64,000 bases of DNA from Candidatus Alloclostridium intestinigallinarum (GTDB lineage Bacteria; Bacillota; Clostridia; Christensenellales; UBA3700): NCBI GenBank assembly GCA_904382605.1, contig CAJFJA010000001.1:68793-132792 (forward strand), read 5' to 3'. Below the pieces are notes generated by a model. The model searched no databases, had not been told where the DNA came from, and saw nothing but the letters and a program-made list of their open reading frames with translations. How positions within the stretch are numbered: the stretch's first letter is position 1; every line of letters starts with the position of its first letter. Below, piece after piece: positions 18,269 to 27,962 of the stretch. The translations under genes were made by a program, and so were the position numbers.

Positions 18269-19051
18269 ATGAAAAGAAAAATATCCGCTCAAACGGTAGC
18301 AATCACGGCTGTTTTGACGGCGCTGGAGATAATATTTATCTTCGTACAGGTGCCGCCGATCGCCGGAGCCACGCTGGCGTTCTGCCTGGTGCCCGTGCTC
18401 GTTTCGGCAATGACGCAGAAAAAGGGCGTAACCGCGTTTTTGTCCGTGCTGATGGCGTGCGGCATGCTTACTTCGGCGTATACGGTGGGCGCAGGCTCGT
18501 TACTCGCGCCCGTGTTCCGCAATCCGCTGGTGGCTATTCCGCCCCGTCTTGCGGTGGGACTTGTGGCATATCTTTCCTACCACGGTCTTAATAAACTTGT
18601 GGAAAAAAGGTTCGCGCCCAAGCTGTCCGCGCTTGCGCCGGGAAGTTCGGAATATAAAAGCGTAAACAGAAAAAAGCAGGCGGCGGTATACGGCGTGGCA
18701 AGTTTTACCGCTTTCGCGGGCACGCTCACGAATACCGGGCTTGTATGCCTTATGATATGGCTTTGCTATATGGTGGGCAATATGCCGATAGACAGTTCGC
18801 TTCTGCCGCAGTTCTTTCAGGTAACTCTGGCGGTAAATGCAACGATAGAAGTAGCGGCGTTCACCATTCTGGTGCCGCCCATCGTCACCGCGCTGAACAG
18901 GGCGGGGTACGGCAGAAAAAGGATTGCCAATAAGACGGCAGTGCGGCTTGCGGAAGATACGGACGGCGCGGGAAAGGATATTATTTCAACTTCCGCGGAA
19001 GCCGAAAGCACAAACGGCGGCGATGCGGAGCAAAAGGACGCAAAAAACTGA
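18269..19051 (+). CDS. ECF transporter S component, probably pantothenate (PanT)
   Basis: A 260-residue substrate-binding subunit of an energy-coupling factor vitamin transporter. It has about six membrane helices over residues 1-220 and the family block APVFRNPLVAIPPRLAVG. Residues 220-260 are a polar tail. It lacks ATPase genes nearby, so it probably uses a shared EcfA/A'/T module elsewhere. Its stop overlaps the coaX start (TGATG), and the partner's substrate suggests pantothenate as cargo; that is context, not residue evidence. The 5' leader may be regulatory. Confidence 0.8.
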   Translation: MKRKISAQTVAITAVLTALEIIFIFVQVPPIAGATLAFCLVPVLVSAMTQKKGVTAFLSVLMACGMLTSAYTVGAGSLLAPVFRNPLVAIPPRLAVGLVAYLSYHGLNKLVEKRFAPKLSALAPGSSEYKSVNRKKQAAVYGVASFTAFAGTLTNTGLVCLMIWLCYMVGNMPIDSSLLPQFFQVTLAVNATIEVAAFTILVPPIVTALNRAGYGRKRIANKTAVRLAEDTDGAGKDIISTSAEAESTNGGDAEQKDAKN

Positions 19052-19836
19052 TGATACTTGCAATAGATATAGGCAATACGAATATAAAAGTAGGCTTGTT
19101 TTCCAAAGACGAGCTGGTGCACGCATGGCGGTTTTCCGTCACTTTGCGCACGGCGGACGAGATAGGCGCGGAACTGAGAATGCTGCTCATGAATGAGATA
19201 GACGACATATCGCGCATAACGGGCATAATCATGTCGTCCGTCCAGCCCGATCTGAACTATACCATGGAACACGCCTGCCAGTATTATTTCGGTTTCAAGC
19301 CGATAACCGTGGGCGTGGGGATAAAGACGGGACTTAAAATCAAGTACACAAACCCCCAGGAAGTGGGCGCGGACAGAATAGTCAACTGCGTGGCGGCGTA
19401 CAAATTGTACAAAGGGCCGTGCATAGTGGTGGACTTCGGCACGGCAACCACGTTCAACTATGTCACCAAGGACGGCGAATTTATGGGCGGGTGCATAGCT
19501 CCCGGCATAAAAACCAGCCTCGACAGCCTTGTGGAGCATACGGCGCGCCTTCCAAAGATAGAGCTTATCAAGCCGGAAACTATAATCTGCCGTAACACGG
19601 GCAATAATATGCAGGCGGGACTTATCTACGGATATACCGGGCTTGTGCAATACATTCTCGAACGCATGAAAAAGGAATGCGGAGAAGAGGACGTAAAGGT
19701 GGTGGCCACGGGCGGATTGAGCGAACTTGTGCGCTCCGTGCCGGAAGAAAAGATAATAGACATAGTGGACAGGTCCCTTACGTTGAAAGGACTTAAGATA
19801 ATATACGACATGAATACCAACAAGACAAAGGAGTGA
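19051..19836 (+). CDS. coaX: Type III pantothenate kinase
   Basis: A 261-residue ASKHA-fold kinase that phosphorylates pantothenate in CoA synthesis. Conserved blocks are MILAIDIGNTNIKVGLF (ATP/phosphate site), GADRIVNCVAAY, VVDFGTATTFNYV and GGCIAPGI. The length is normal. It is not inhibited by CoA in characterised members. It overlaps the S-component gene by one base and is followed 3 bases later by hom. Confidence 0.97.
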   Translation: MILAIDIGNTNIKVGLFSKDELVHAWRFSVTLRTADEIGAELRMLLMNEIDDISRITGIIMSSVQPDLNYTMEHACQYYFGFKPITVGVGIKTGLKIKYTNPQEVGADRIVNCVAAYKLYKGPCIVVDFGTATTFNYVTKDGEFMGGCIAPGIKTSLDSLVEHTARLPKIELIKPETIICRNTGNNMQAGLIYGYTGLVQYILERMKKECGEEDVKVVATGGLSELVRSVPEEKIIDIVDRSLTLKGLKIIYDMNTNKTKE

Positions 19837-19839
19837 GAT

Positions 19840-21114
19840 ATGAAAAAAGCAGGTGTGGCAATACTCGGAATGGGAGTAGTAGGCGGCGGAACTTACAAAA
19901 TTCTGGTTGACAGAAAGCAGGCGATAATGGACGAATACGGCGTTGAAGTGGAAGTGAAAGCCGTGCTCGATAAAATTCCGGCGCGCGTGACTGCGGCGGG
20001 AGCGGATCTTTCCCTGCTTGCCGGATCCATTGACGAGATAGTTGCTCGCGACGATATAGATATTGTCGTCGAATGCATGGGCGGGGTAGAGCCGGCAAAG
20101 ACCTTCCTTATAAAGGCGCTTTCCGCGGGCAAGAGCATAGTGACTTCCAACAAGGAAATGTTCGCAAAAAGCTGGCCTGAGCTGGAAGCCGCGGCGGCGC
20201 CCACGGGCGCGGGGCTTTACTATGAAGCCACCACGGGCGGCGGCATGCCCATAATCAGGGTTATGACGGCGGCAATGCAGGCCAACCGTATTCTGGAAAT
20301 AAAGGCGATTATAAACGGCACGACCAACTACATTCTCACGCGTATGGCGCAGGAAGGGCTGGATTACGCCGAAATTCTGAAAGACGCGCAGGCGCTGGGC
20401 TATGCGGAAGCAAATCCCGTCGCGGACGTGGAAGGTTTCGACTCCGGTTACAAGCTGAGCATTCTGGCTTCGCTCGCTTTCAACAAGCGCGTGCCCGTGG
20501 ATCTGATATACCGCGAGGGCATAACGCATATCACTTCCGTGGATATAGAACAGGCGGATAAGCTCGGGTATGTAATCAAACTGCTCGCCATTGCCAAAAA
20601 CGGCAATAACGGCAAGATAGAAGCACGCGTGCACCCCGTATTCCTGCCCAAGGATCACCCCCTTGCCAATGTCAACGGTTCGTTCAACGCCGTATTCCTT
20701 GTAGGCGACGCGGTGGGCGACATAATGCTTTACGGCAGGGGCGCGGGCGATTTGCCCACGGGCAGCGCTATCGTATCCGACATAGTGTACTGCGCGCGCC
20801 AGATAGAGCACGCCCGTTACAGCGAAATGAACGAGAGCATGACCCAGAAGGATATAAATTCCGACTTCATGTCGCGCTACTATCTGCGTCTTAACGTGCA
20901 CGACGTGGCGGGCGTAGTGGCGGATATAGCCAACGTATTCAAAAAGTACAAGGTGTCCATCGCGCAGATGAGACAGGAAGAGGGCAAGGAAGTTATATCC
21001 ATAGTGTTCGTGACCCATCTTACGAACGAAAAGGCGATGAACAAGTCCGTGGAGGAAATATCCCGCCTTGCAAACGTGATCAGCGTGGAAAACGTGATAA
21101 GGGTGGAGAGATAA
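19840..21114 (+). CDS. hom: Homoserine dehydrogenase with ACT domain
   Basis: A 424-residue NAD(P)-dependent enzyme that reduces aspartate semialdehyde to homoserine. The N-terminal Rossmann motif is ILGMGVVGGG; the catalytic domain holds INGTTNYILTRM and DVEGFDSGYKL. An ACT regulatory domain at about 345-424 (LRLNVHDVAGVVADIANVFKK) implies feedback control by threonine. Its ribosome binding site (AAAGGAG) lies in the end of coaX. thrC lies 30 kb away, so the threonine genes are not clustered. Confidence 0.97.
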   Translation: MKKAGVAILGMGVVGGGTYKILVDRKQAIMDEYGVEVEVKAVLDKIPARVTAAGADLSLLAGSIDEIVARDDIDIVVECMGGVEPAKTFLIKALSAGKSIVTSNKEMFAKSWPELEAAAAPTGAGLYYEATTGGGMPIIRVMTAAMQANRILEIKAIINGTTNYILTRMAQEGLDYAEILKDAQALGYAEANPVADVEGFDSGYKLSILASLAFNKRVPVDLIYREGITHITSVDIEQADKLGYVIKLLAIAKNGNNGKIEARVHPVFLPKDHPLANVNGSFNAVFLVGDAVGDIMLYGRGAGDLPTGSAIVSDIVYCARQIEHARYSEMNESMTQKDINSDFMSRYYLRLNVHDVAGVVADIANVFKKYKVSIAQMRQEEGKEVISIVFVTHLTNEKAMNKSVEEISRLANVISVENVIRVER

Positions 21115-21495
21115 ATGGATACCGCGCCTTTGCTCGGTTATCTGTCCGAAAACACGGACGGTGACAGGTACGCCGTATTCGACTGGGCGGACCTTACCGC
21201 GGTATCCGAAACCGCGCGTGAAGAGCTGGACGCGTTAAAGACGAACGGCTACGCGGTCATAAAATATTCGGACGAGGGCGAAGTCTGCCTCTGTCTTACT
21301 TCAAGCGGCAGGGCGGCGGCAGCGGCGGCAAAGCGCGTAAGCGCGGTTAAAGAAGAAAGCGGAGCGGAAGTTCCCGCTCCCGCGGCAAGGCCTTCCTTAT
21401 GGGAGAGGGCGAAAACGGCGGTTATCGCGGCGATATGCGGCTTGTTCGGCGGCGTTATAGGCGGAGCGATAATCTATCTGATTCTGGCGGTATGA
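21115..21495 (+). CDS. Tail-anchored small protein with winged-helix-like N-terminus (A)
   Basis: A 126-residue protein starting directly after the hom stop codon. Residues 1-65 alternate helices and strands and resemble a winged helix (AREELDALKTNGYAVIKYSDEGEVCLCLTSSGR read in parts). A variable Ala/Glu/Pro linker follows, then one membrane helix at about 101-125 ending the protein. No signal peptide is present, so the N-terminus should be cytoplasmic. The next gene has the same plan. No function is known to me. Confidence 0.65.
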   Translation: MDTAPLLGYLSENTDGDRYAVFDWADLTAVSETAREELDALKTNGYAVIKYSDEGEVCLCLTSSGRAAAAAAKRVSAVKEESGAEVPAPAARPSLWERAKTAVIAAICGLFGGVIGGAIIYLILAV

Positions 21496-21854
21496 TAAAC
21501 AGAACGCAAAAAGCTATCATGAGCGCAATCTACAAACGTGCGGCGGATAAGGGCGGAACGTGCCTTATCCGTCCCGTGGAACTGCTTTCCGCCATTCCTT
21601 ACAGCGTGCGTTTCAAGCGCGACGATCTGCCGGCATACCTGAAATCGTTGCAGACGGACGATTATTTCGAGCTTATAGAAACGGATAAAAAGGGCGATCT
21701 GCACTATTGTTTCACCCTGCATCAGAACGGCTACGCCGTGATAAGGCAGATCAAGAACGAAAGAAGGCAGGTAATATTCAAAATAGTGCTCACCGTTGCG
21801 GGCGCGTTGCTCAGCTTTGCGATAGGGCTTATTCTGCGCAGTATTTTCTCATAA
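21492..21854 (+). CDS. Tail-anchored small protein with winged-helix-like N-terminus (B)
   Basis: A 120-residue protein starting at ATG 21492, overlapping the preceding stop (ATGA). The N-terminal 85 residues look like a small helical/winged-helix domain (MINRTQKAIMSAIYKRA, then YFELIETDKKGDLHYCF), followed by a basic patch NERRQ and a C-terminal membrane helix with RSIFS at the end. From memory, similar 115-120 residue proteins are conserved hypotheticals in Clostridia. It is probably a partner or paralogue of the gene before it. Function unknown. Confidence 0.68.
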   Translation: MINRTQKAIMSAIYKRAADKGGTCLIRPVELLSAIPYSVRFKRDDLPAYLKSLQTDDYFELIETDKKGDLHYCFTLHQNGYAVIRQIKNERRQVIFKIVLTVAGALLSFAIGLILRSIFS

Positions 21855-21859
21855 AAAAG

Positions 21860-21888
21860 TTGATATGTGCGAACATATGTGCTATAAT
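21860..21888 (+). promoter_or_regulatory. uvrBA promoter with embedded LexA-like box
   Basis: TTGATA (21860-21865), 17-base spacer, TATAAT (21883-21888). The spacer contains CGAACATATGTGC (21870-21882), one base off the Gram-positive LexA/DinR consensus GAAC-N4-GTTC. This placement would let LexA block RNA polymerase, so SOS induction of uvrBA is predicted. The uvrB ATG lies 10 bases after the -10 box, leaving a leader of only a few nt. Confidence 0.78.
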
Positions 21889-21898
21889 ATGAAAAACT

Positions 21899-23860
21899 AT
21901 GTTTAAGTTGCATTCCAAGTACAAGCCGTGCGGCGACCAGCCGCAGGCAATAGACAAACTCGTGGAGGGCGTGCAGGACGGACTGCGCACCCAGGTTTTA
22001 CTGGGCGTTACGGGCAGCGGTAAGACGTTTACCATGGCTAACGTCATTCAGAAGTTGGACAGACCCGCGCTCGTGATTGCGCATAACAAGACGCTTGCCG
22101 CCCAGCTGTGCAACGAATTCAGGGAGTTTTTCCCCGAAAACAGGGTGGAATATTTTGTTTCCTACTACGATTATTATCAGCCGGAGGCGTATATTCCGCG
22201 CAGCGACACGTATATAGAAAAAGACATGTCGGTAAACGACGAGATAGACCGTCTGCGCAACTCCGCCACCAGCGCGCTTTGCGAAAGAAGGGACGTGATA
22301 GTCGTGGCTTCCGTTTCGTGCATTTACGGTCTGGGCGCGCCCATGGAATATTTCAGCATGGCAATATCCCTGCGCGAGGGTATGACCATAGACCGCGACG
22401 AGCTTATCGACAGACTGATAGAAATTCAATACCACCGCTCCGATCTGGATCTGCAGCGTTCCACCTTCCGCGTGCGCGGCGACGTGGTGGAAGTCGTACC
22501 CGTGGAAAACGACAAGGTGGCAATAAAAATAGAGTTTTTCGGCGACGAGATAGAGAGTATCACGCACATAGACCCGCTTACGGGCAAACCGATAGAAACG
22601 CTTAAACACGTGAATATATTCCCCGCCAGCCAATACGTGGTGGAAAAGGAAAAGCGCGACGCCGCTTTAAGACAGATAGGCGCGGACATGGTGGAGCGCG
22701 TTAAATTTTTTGAAGAAAACGGCAAACTCATCGAAGCCCAGCGCATACGCGAGCGCGTAAGCTACGATATGGAGATGATAAGGGAGATGGGGTATTGCAG
22801 CGGCATAGAAAATTATTCGCGCTACTTCGACGGCAGGAGCGAAGGACAGCCGCCGTACACTCTGCTTGACTTCTTTCCCGAAGACTTCATATTGTTCATA
22901 GACGAAAGCCACATGACCATTCCGCAGATAAGGGCGATGTACAACGGCGATCTGGCGCGCAAGAAAAATCTGGTGGACTACGGCTTCCGCCTGCCTGCGG
23001 CTTACGACAACCGTCCGCTCAAATTCGACGAATTCGACGAGAGGATAGGTCAGCTTATCTGCGTTTCCGCCACCCCTGGACCTTACGAGATGGCGCAGGC
23101 GGGGCAGGTGGTGGAACAGCTTATCCGTCCCACGGGACTTGTAGACCCCGAAGTGGAGGTTCTGCCCGTAAAGGGACAGATAGACGACCTTATCGGCAAA
23201 ATCCGCTCGACGACCGAAAGCGGCGGCAGGGTGCTGGTGACTACGCTTACCAAGAAGATGGCGGAAGACCTCACGACATTTTTGAAGGATAACCAGATAA
23301 AAGTACGCTATATGCATTCGGATATAGATACTTTGGAAAGAATAGATATAATAACGTCATTGCGAAAGGGCGACTTCGACGTGCTTGTCGGTATAAACCT
23401 GTTGCGCGAGGGGCTGGACTTGCCGGAAGTGAAACTCGTGGCGATTCTGGACGCGGACAAAGAGGGCTTTTTGCGCAGTGAAACCGCGCTCATTCAGACG
23501 ATAGGGCGCGCCGCGCGTAACGCCGAGGCGAAAGTTGTGATGTACGCGGACGTGATAACGGGCAGTATGCAGCGCGCGCTGGACGAAACCAACCGCCGCC
23601 GCGACGTGCAGAAGGAGTACAACAGGGAACACAATATTACGCCTAAGACGATAATAAAACCGATAAACAACACCATAGAGATAAGCAGAAAGGTGGAAGA
23701 AAAACCCGTGGAAGACGCGGGCGCGATAAGGGCGGAGATAGAGCGGCTCACCTCGTCGATGAAGCTGGCGGCAAGCAGTCTTGACTTTGAACTTGCAATC
23801 AAGTACCGCGAGGAGATAGCCGCGTTAAAGAGGAAATTGGAAGCAAAGAGGAAAAAGTGA
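21899..23860 (+). CDS. uvrB: Excinuclease ABC subunit B
   Basis: A 653-residue nucleotide excision repair helicase. P-loop [15 protein letters not shown], the DNA-clamping hairpin [12 protein letters not shown], the DESH box ([11 protein letters not shown]) and helicase motif VI in [11 protein letters not shown] are present; a UVR domain for UvrC contact occupies the last 40 residues. The start at ATG 21899 fits the family start ([18 protein letters not shown]) and lies almost at the predicted transcript start, with no ribosome binding site. It overlaps uvrA by 4 bases. Confidence 0.98.
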   Translation: MFKLHSKYKPCGDQPQAIDKLVEGVQDGLRTQVLLGVTGSGKTFTMANVIQKLDRPALVIAHNKTLAAQLCNEFREFFPENRVEYFVSYYDYYQPEAYIPRSDTYIEKDMSVNDEIDRLRNSATSALCERRDVIVVASVSCIYGLGAPMEYFSMAISLREGMTIDRDELIDRLIEIQYHRSDLDLQRSTFRVRGDVVEVVPVENDKVAIKIEFFGDEIESITHIDPLTGKPIETLKHVNIFPASQYVVEKEKRDAALRQIGADMVERVKFFEENGKLIEAQRIRERVSYDMEMIREMGYCSGIENYSRYFDGRSEGQPPYTLLDFFPEDFILFIDESHMTIPQIRAMYNGDLARKKNLVDYGFRLPAAYDNRPLKFDEFDERIGQLICVSATPGPYEMAQAGQVVEQLIRPTGLVDPEVEVLPVKGQIDDLIGKIRSTTESGGRVLVTTLTKKMAEDLTTFLKDNQIKVRYMHSDIDTLERIDIITSLRKGDFDVLVGINLLREGLDLPEVKLVAILDADKEGFLRSETALIQTIGRAARNAEAKVVMYADVITGSMQRALDETNRRRDVQKEYNREHNITPKTIIKPINNTIEISRKVEEKPVEDAGAIRAEIERLTSSMKLAASSLDFELAIKYREEIAALKRKLEAKRKK

Positions 23861-26697
23861 TGCAGGACAAGATAATAATCAAGGGCGCAAGGGTGCACAA
23901 TCTTAAAAACATAGACGTGACCGTTCCGCGCGACAAGCTGGTGGTCTTCACCGGGCTGAGCGGTTCGGGAAAATCCTCGCTTGCCTTCGACACTCTGTTT
24001 GCCGAGGGTCAGCGCAGATATATGGAATCGCTTTCGTCCTACGCCCGCCAGTTTTTGGGACAGATGGACAAGCCCGACGTGGACTATATAGAAGGGCTTT
24101 CGCCCGCAATTTCCATAGACCAGAAGACCACTTCCCACAATCCGCGCTCCACGGTGGGCACGGTTACGGAGATATACGACTATCTGCGCCTTCTATACGC
24201 GCGTATAGGCGTGCCCCACTGTCCTAAGTGCGGCAAGGAAATAGTGCGCCAGACGGTGGATCAGATAGCCGACAAGATAATGTCCCTGCCCGAAGGAAGC
24301 AAGGTGATGATAGTATCTCCCGTCGTGCGCGGCAGAAAGGGCGAATTTGCTAAGTTGCTCGAAAGTTTCCGCAAGAGCGGTTATATGCGCGTGGAAGTGG
24401 ACGGACAGCGTTACGACGACGGCGCGGCGGACGTAGACCTCGACAAGAACATAAAGCACACCATATCCGTGGTGGTGGACAGACTGGTGATAAAGCAGGG
24501 TATAGTCCGCCGCCTTACGGACAGCCTTGAAGCGGCGCTCAGACTTTCGGAAGGGCTGGTGGAGTGCGTGAACGGGGAAGAGCATACCCTGTATTCCACA
24601 AAATACGCCTGTCCCGACTGCGAAATATCCATGGAAGAGCTTACTCCGCGTTTCTTCTCCTTCAACTCGCCGTTCGGCGCCTGCCCCAAGTGTTTCGGTC
24701 TGGGATTCAGCATGGTGCCCGACCTCAACAAATTCGTCAAGTGGGATAAATCGCTCGCCGAGGGCGCGGTGGATATAAAGGGGTGGAGCTTCGATACCTG
24801 CAAGGTGAACGCAGCCATGATGCGCGCCCTTGCCGAAAAGTACGGCTTTTCGCTTACCGTGCCGTTCAAGGACCTGCCCGAGAAGATACAGAAGATAGTC
24901 CTCTACGGCGACAATAAGCCGCTTGACGCGGATATGCGCGGCGTGTTCAACAACGGTTTTTATTCCAAAGTGTACGAGGGCGTGTGCAACATTATGAGCA
25001 GAAGGTATACGGAAACCACTTCCGACCTTACCAAAATGGAGTTGGAGCGGTTTATGTCGCCCGTTCCCTGCGACGTGTGCCACGGCAAGCGGTTGAAGAA
25101 GGAAGCTCTCGGCGTGACCGTTGGCGGACTGAACATTGCCGAATTGTGCGATCTGCCCATTGACGAGGAACTGAAATTCTTTGAGGAATTAAAGCTGAAC
25201 GAGCGCGACAGCGTCATCGCCGCGCAGGTTATAAAGGAGATAAAGGGCAGGCTTGGCTTTATGGTGAACGTGGGACTTGACTACCTCACGCTTTCCCGTT
25301 CGTCGTCTACGCTTTCGGGCGGCGAAAGCCAGCGTATCCGCCTTGCCACGCAGATAGGCAGCGGACTTACGGGCGTTCTGTATATCCTCGACGAACCCAG
25401 CATAGGGCTTCATCAGCGCGACAACGGCAGACTGCTTGACACTCTCACCCGTCTGCGCGATCTGGGCAACACGCTGATAGTCGTGGAACACGACGAAGAA
25501 ACCATGTCCAAGGCGGACTATATCGTGGATATAGGTCCGGGCGCGGGCGTACACGGCGGGGAAGTGGTGGTCGCGGGTACGCCTCAGGAAGTGGCGGCGT
25601 GTACAAACTCAATTACCGGCGACTATCTGAGCGGCAGAAAGGTCATTCCCGTCCCCGGAACGCGCAGGGAATGCAACGGCAAATTCATAACAGTCAAGGG
25701 CGCGAAAAAGAATAATCTGAAAAATATCGACGTAAAAATTCCGCTCGGCAAATTCGTTGCCATAACGGGCGTTTCGGGCAGCGGAAAAAGCTCGCTCGTG
25801 GGCGAAATTCTTCAACCCGCGCTCGCCGCGAAGCTCAACGGCGCGCGTACGGTCAACGTGGAGTGCAAGGACATCACGGGCATAGAAAATCTGGATAAGG
25901 TGATATCCATTGACCAAAGCCCGATAGGCAGAACTCCGCGCTCCAACCCCGCCACGTATACGGGCGTATTCACGCCGATAAGGGAGCTGTTCGCCAAACT
26001 GCCCGACGCAAAGGCGCGCGGATATAATGCGGGAAGATTTTCCTTCAACGTGTCGGGCGGCAGGTGCGAAAACTGCGGCGGCGACGGCATTATAAAGATA
26101 GAAATGCACTTTCTCTCGGACGTCTATGTGCCCTGCGAAGTGTGCGGCGGCAAACGCTACAACCGCGAAACGCTGGAAGTGAAATACAAGGGAAAGAGCA
26201 TTTACGACGTTCTTGAAATGACGGTGGACGAGGCTTGCGACTTCTTCCGGAACGTGCCGCAGATATACAACAAAATAAGCACTCTGCAACAGGTGGGCTT
26301 GGGCTATGTAAAGCTGGGTCAGCCCGCCACCACGCTTTCGGGCGGCGAGGCGCAAAGGGTGAAGCTGGCTACCGAGCTTTCCAAGCGCGGCACGGGAAAA
26401 ACCGTATATATTCTGGACGAGCCAACCACGGGACTTCATACCGACGACGTAAAGCGGCTTATCGCTATTCTGGATAAGTTCGTGGACAAAGGCAATACGG
26501 TAATAGTCATCGAGCACAATCTTGACGTAATAAAGGTAGCCGACCACATCATCGACCTGGGACCCGAGGGCGGCAACAAGGGCGGCACTATCGTGGCTCA
26601 GGGCACACCCGAAGAAGTGGCAAAGGTAAAAGGCAGTTACACGGGACAATATCTCCGTGAAAAACTGGGTATGACGGCAACCGACGGTAACCGGTAA
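23857..26697 (+). CDS. uvrA: Excinuclease ABC subunit A
   Basis: A 946-residue damage-recognition ATPase with two ABC modules. The first P-loop is GLSGSGKS (residues 33-40), the second GVSGSGKSS near residue 635. Zinc-finger Cys sets are visible in CPDCEIS...CPKCFGLG and CENCGGDG...CEVCGGKR. Both ABC signatures ([24 protein letters not shown]) are intact. The start is GTG 23857 or ATG 23860; both overlap the uvrB stop. The uvrBA order and coupling are typical of Firmicutes. Confidence 0.98.
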   Translation: MMQDKIIIKGARVHNLKNIDVTVPRDKLVVFTGLSGSGKSSLAFDTLFAEGQRRYMESLSSYARQFLGQMDKPDVDYIEGLSPAISIDQKTTSHNPRSTVGTVTEIYDYLRLLYARIGVPHCPKCGKEIVRQTVDQIADKIMSLPEGSKVMIVSPVVRGRKGEFAKLLESFRKSGYMRVEVDGQRYDDGAADVDLDKNIKHTISVVVDRLVIKQGIVRRLTDSLEAALRLSEGLVECVNGEEHTLYSTKYACPDCEISMEELTPRFFSFNSPFGACPKCFGLGFSMVPDLNKFVKWDKSLAEGAVDIKGWSFDTCKVNAAMMRALAEKYGFSLTVPFKDLPEKIQKIVLYGDNKPLDADMRGVFNNGFYSKVYEGVCNIMSRRYTETTSDLTKMELERFMSPVPCDVCHGKRLKKEALGVTVGGLNIAELCDLPIDEELKFFEELKLNERDSVIAAQVIKEIKGRLGFMVNVGLDYLTLSRSSSTLSGGESQRIRLATQIGSGLTGVLYILDEPSIGLHQRDNGRLLDTLTRLRDLGNTLIVVEHDEETMSKADYIVDIGPGAGVHGGEVVVAGTPQEVAACTNSITGDYLSGRKVIPVPGTRRECNGKFITVKGAKKNNLKNIDVKIPLGKFVAITGVSGSGKSSLVGEILQPALAAKLNGARTVNVECKDITGIENLDKVISIDQSPIGRTPRSNPATYTGVFTPIRELFAKLPDAKARGYNAGRFSFNVSGGRCENCGGDGIIKIEMHFLSDVYVPCEVCGGKRYNRETLEVKYKGKSIYDVLEMTVDEACDFFRNVPQIYNKISTLQQVGLGYVKLGQPATTLSGGEAQRVKLATELSKRGTGKTVYILDEPTTGLHTDDVKRLIAILDKFVDKGNTVIVIEHNLDVIKVADHIIDLGPEGGNKGGTIVAQGTPEEVAKVKGSYTGQYLREKLGMTATDGNR

Positions 26698-26745
26698 CGA
26701 AGAAAAGACGGATTTCGGGCGGCGAGCCGCCGCAAAGACAAGACG

Positions 26746-26775
26746 AAAAAACAAGGGACGCGTCCCTTGTTTTTT
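26746..26775. terminator. Bidirectional terminator after uvrA
   Basis: A 15-bp perfect palindromic arm pair centred on GGGACG/CGTCCC, with flanking A- and T-runs; it can end uvrBA on the plus strand and the spoVB-DUF421-DUF4363 operon on the minus strand. Confidence 0.88.
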
Positions 26776-26845
26776 AATATATGCGGACCGCCGAAACGGA
26801 TATTGCCGGCGCATTCGTCGGAAAGAGTCGTTTGCAGGGCGGCGC

Positions 26846-27229
26846 TTACAGCACGTTTTTCCACTTGAATACGAGCAGGTTTTTACTGTTTTCCACGCTG
26901 CACGAAAGGGATATACTCCTTTGCAGGCTGTCGTCGTACATTCCGGCGGACAGCGCGCCGCGTAAATCGCCTATGGCGGTCATAATTCCCTTGACGTCGT
27001 TGTTAGGACAGAGGAATTCCAGAATATCGCGCTCTTCCTTCCACCAATCGGAAAAGGCGTCCGCGGCGGCGTTTGCGCCCGCATAATTTTCCGCTTCGAT
27101 GAGCGCGGTTATCTCGTCCGCCTTTGCAATAGCCTTGTCGAACGTCTTGTTTACATATATCTGTTCTCCCGCGCCCAGTCCCACGATAAGTGCGAGCAGA
27201 ATAACGGCCAGCCATACCTTACCCCGCAT
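26846..27229 (-). CDS. DUF4363 family membrane-anchored protein
   Basis: A 127-residue protein with one N-terminal membrane helix (residues 5-22) and an external helical domain containing the WWKEERD motif, typical of the DUF4363 family. Its start overlaps the end of the DUF421 gene by 11 bases. DUF421 and DUF4363 genes are paired in many spore formers, and the protein may modulate or assist the DUF421 partner; no biochemical role is established. Confidence 0.8.
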   Translation of the reverse strand: MRGKVWLAVILLALIVGLGAGEQIYVNKTFDKAIAKADEITALIEAENYAGANAAADAFSDWWKEERDILEFLCPNNDVKGIMTAIGDLRGALSAGMYDDSLQRSISLSCSVENSKNLLVFKWKNVL

Positions 27230-27929
27230 TTTCTTCCTCCAAAGTGCCCGTCACGTACTTGCCGCTTATCGGTTGCAGATAATAGTTGTTTCCGCCCGTG
27301 ACGGTCATAAGCAGTACGTTTTTCTGCTTTAATCTGTGGTTTTCCAGCGTTTTTTCCACCATAGAGTAATCAATGTTTCCCTTTCTTACGTTTTCAGTCA
27401 TCTTTTTACCCTCGCATATGACCGTATAGGGCAGCATGGGAGCTTCCGTTTTTACGCCCATATCGCCCGCAGTAAGCGGTTTGTTGTCCGCCTTGGGAAT
27501 TATGCTGACGTCGCCGTTCGTTTCGAATATGGCGTATTCGAGTTCGTCGGGAGAAAGGTAATTTTTCTCGCGCAACGCTTCCATCAGGTCGTTTACCGTC
27601 AGATCGAGCATACTTATCGCGCGGTAGTCTATGCCGCACGGATTGATGACAATAACGGGTTTGCCGTTTATCAGACGGCGCGCTTTGATGGAATGTTTTA
27701 TCAGCTTGGTAAGGGCGAATTGCACTATGAACAGGGTGAAAATGGGCACGAGTCCGTATATTACGGGCACCGTCGTGTCCGACATGGGAATGCACGCCAG
27801 CTCCGCCATTATAAGAGTTACGGCAAATTCGAAGGGCTGCAGTTCGCCCAGCTGTTTTTTGCCCATAAGCCGCATGGCTATCAGCAGGAATGCGTATATG
27901 AGTACTGCACGCACGAATACTATCAGCAT
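27219..27929 (-). CDS. DUF421 (YetF-type) membrane protein
   Basis: A 236-residue protein: three membrane helices in residues 1-80, with the family block MRLMGKKQLGELQPFEFAVTLI, then two small YetF-like alpha/beta domains. The motif GKPVIVINPCGIDYRAI sits in the first, MLDLTVNDLMEALREK just after. Members in Bacillus are linked to spores and membrane stress, but the function is unproven. It is translated between spoVB and the DUF4363 gene as one operon. Confidence 0.88.
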   Translation of the reverse strand: MLIVFVRAVLIYAFLLIAMRLMGKKQLGELQPFEFAVTLIMAELACIPMSDTTVPVIYGLVPIFTLFIVQFALTKLIKHSIKARRLINGKPVIVINPCGIDYRAISMLDLTVNDLMEALREKNYLSPDELEYAIFETNGDVSIIPKADNKPLTAGDMGVKTEAPMLPYTVICEGKKMTENVRKGNIDYSMVEKTLENHRLKQKNVLLMTVTGGNNYYLQPISGKYVTGTLEEENAG

Positions 27930-27962
27930 ACGCTTAGTATTTGCCGCGCGGTGAAAAATATG

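Noticed and set aside
18817..21018. A 733-codon open frame on the minus strand across panT, coaX and hom
   Set aside because: Antisense shadow of three well-recognised genes; low-complexity His/Tyr/Arg-rich translation, no ribosome binding site and no family resemblance.
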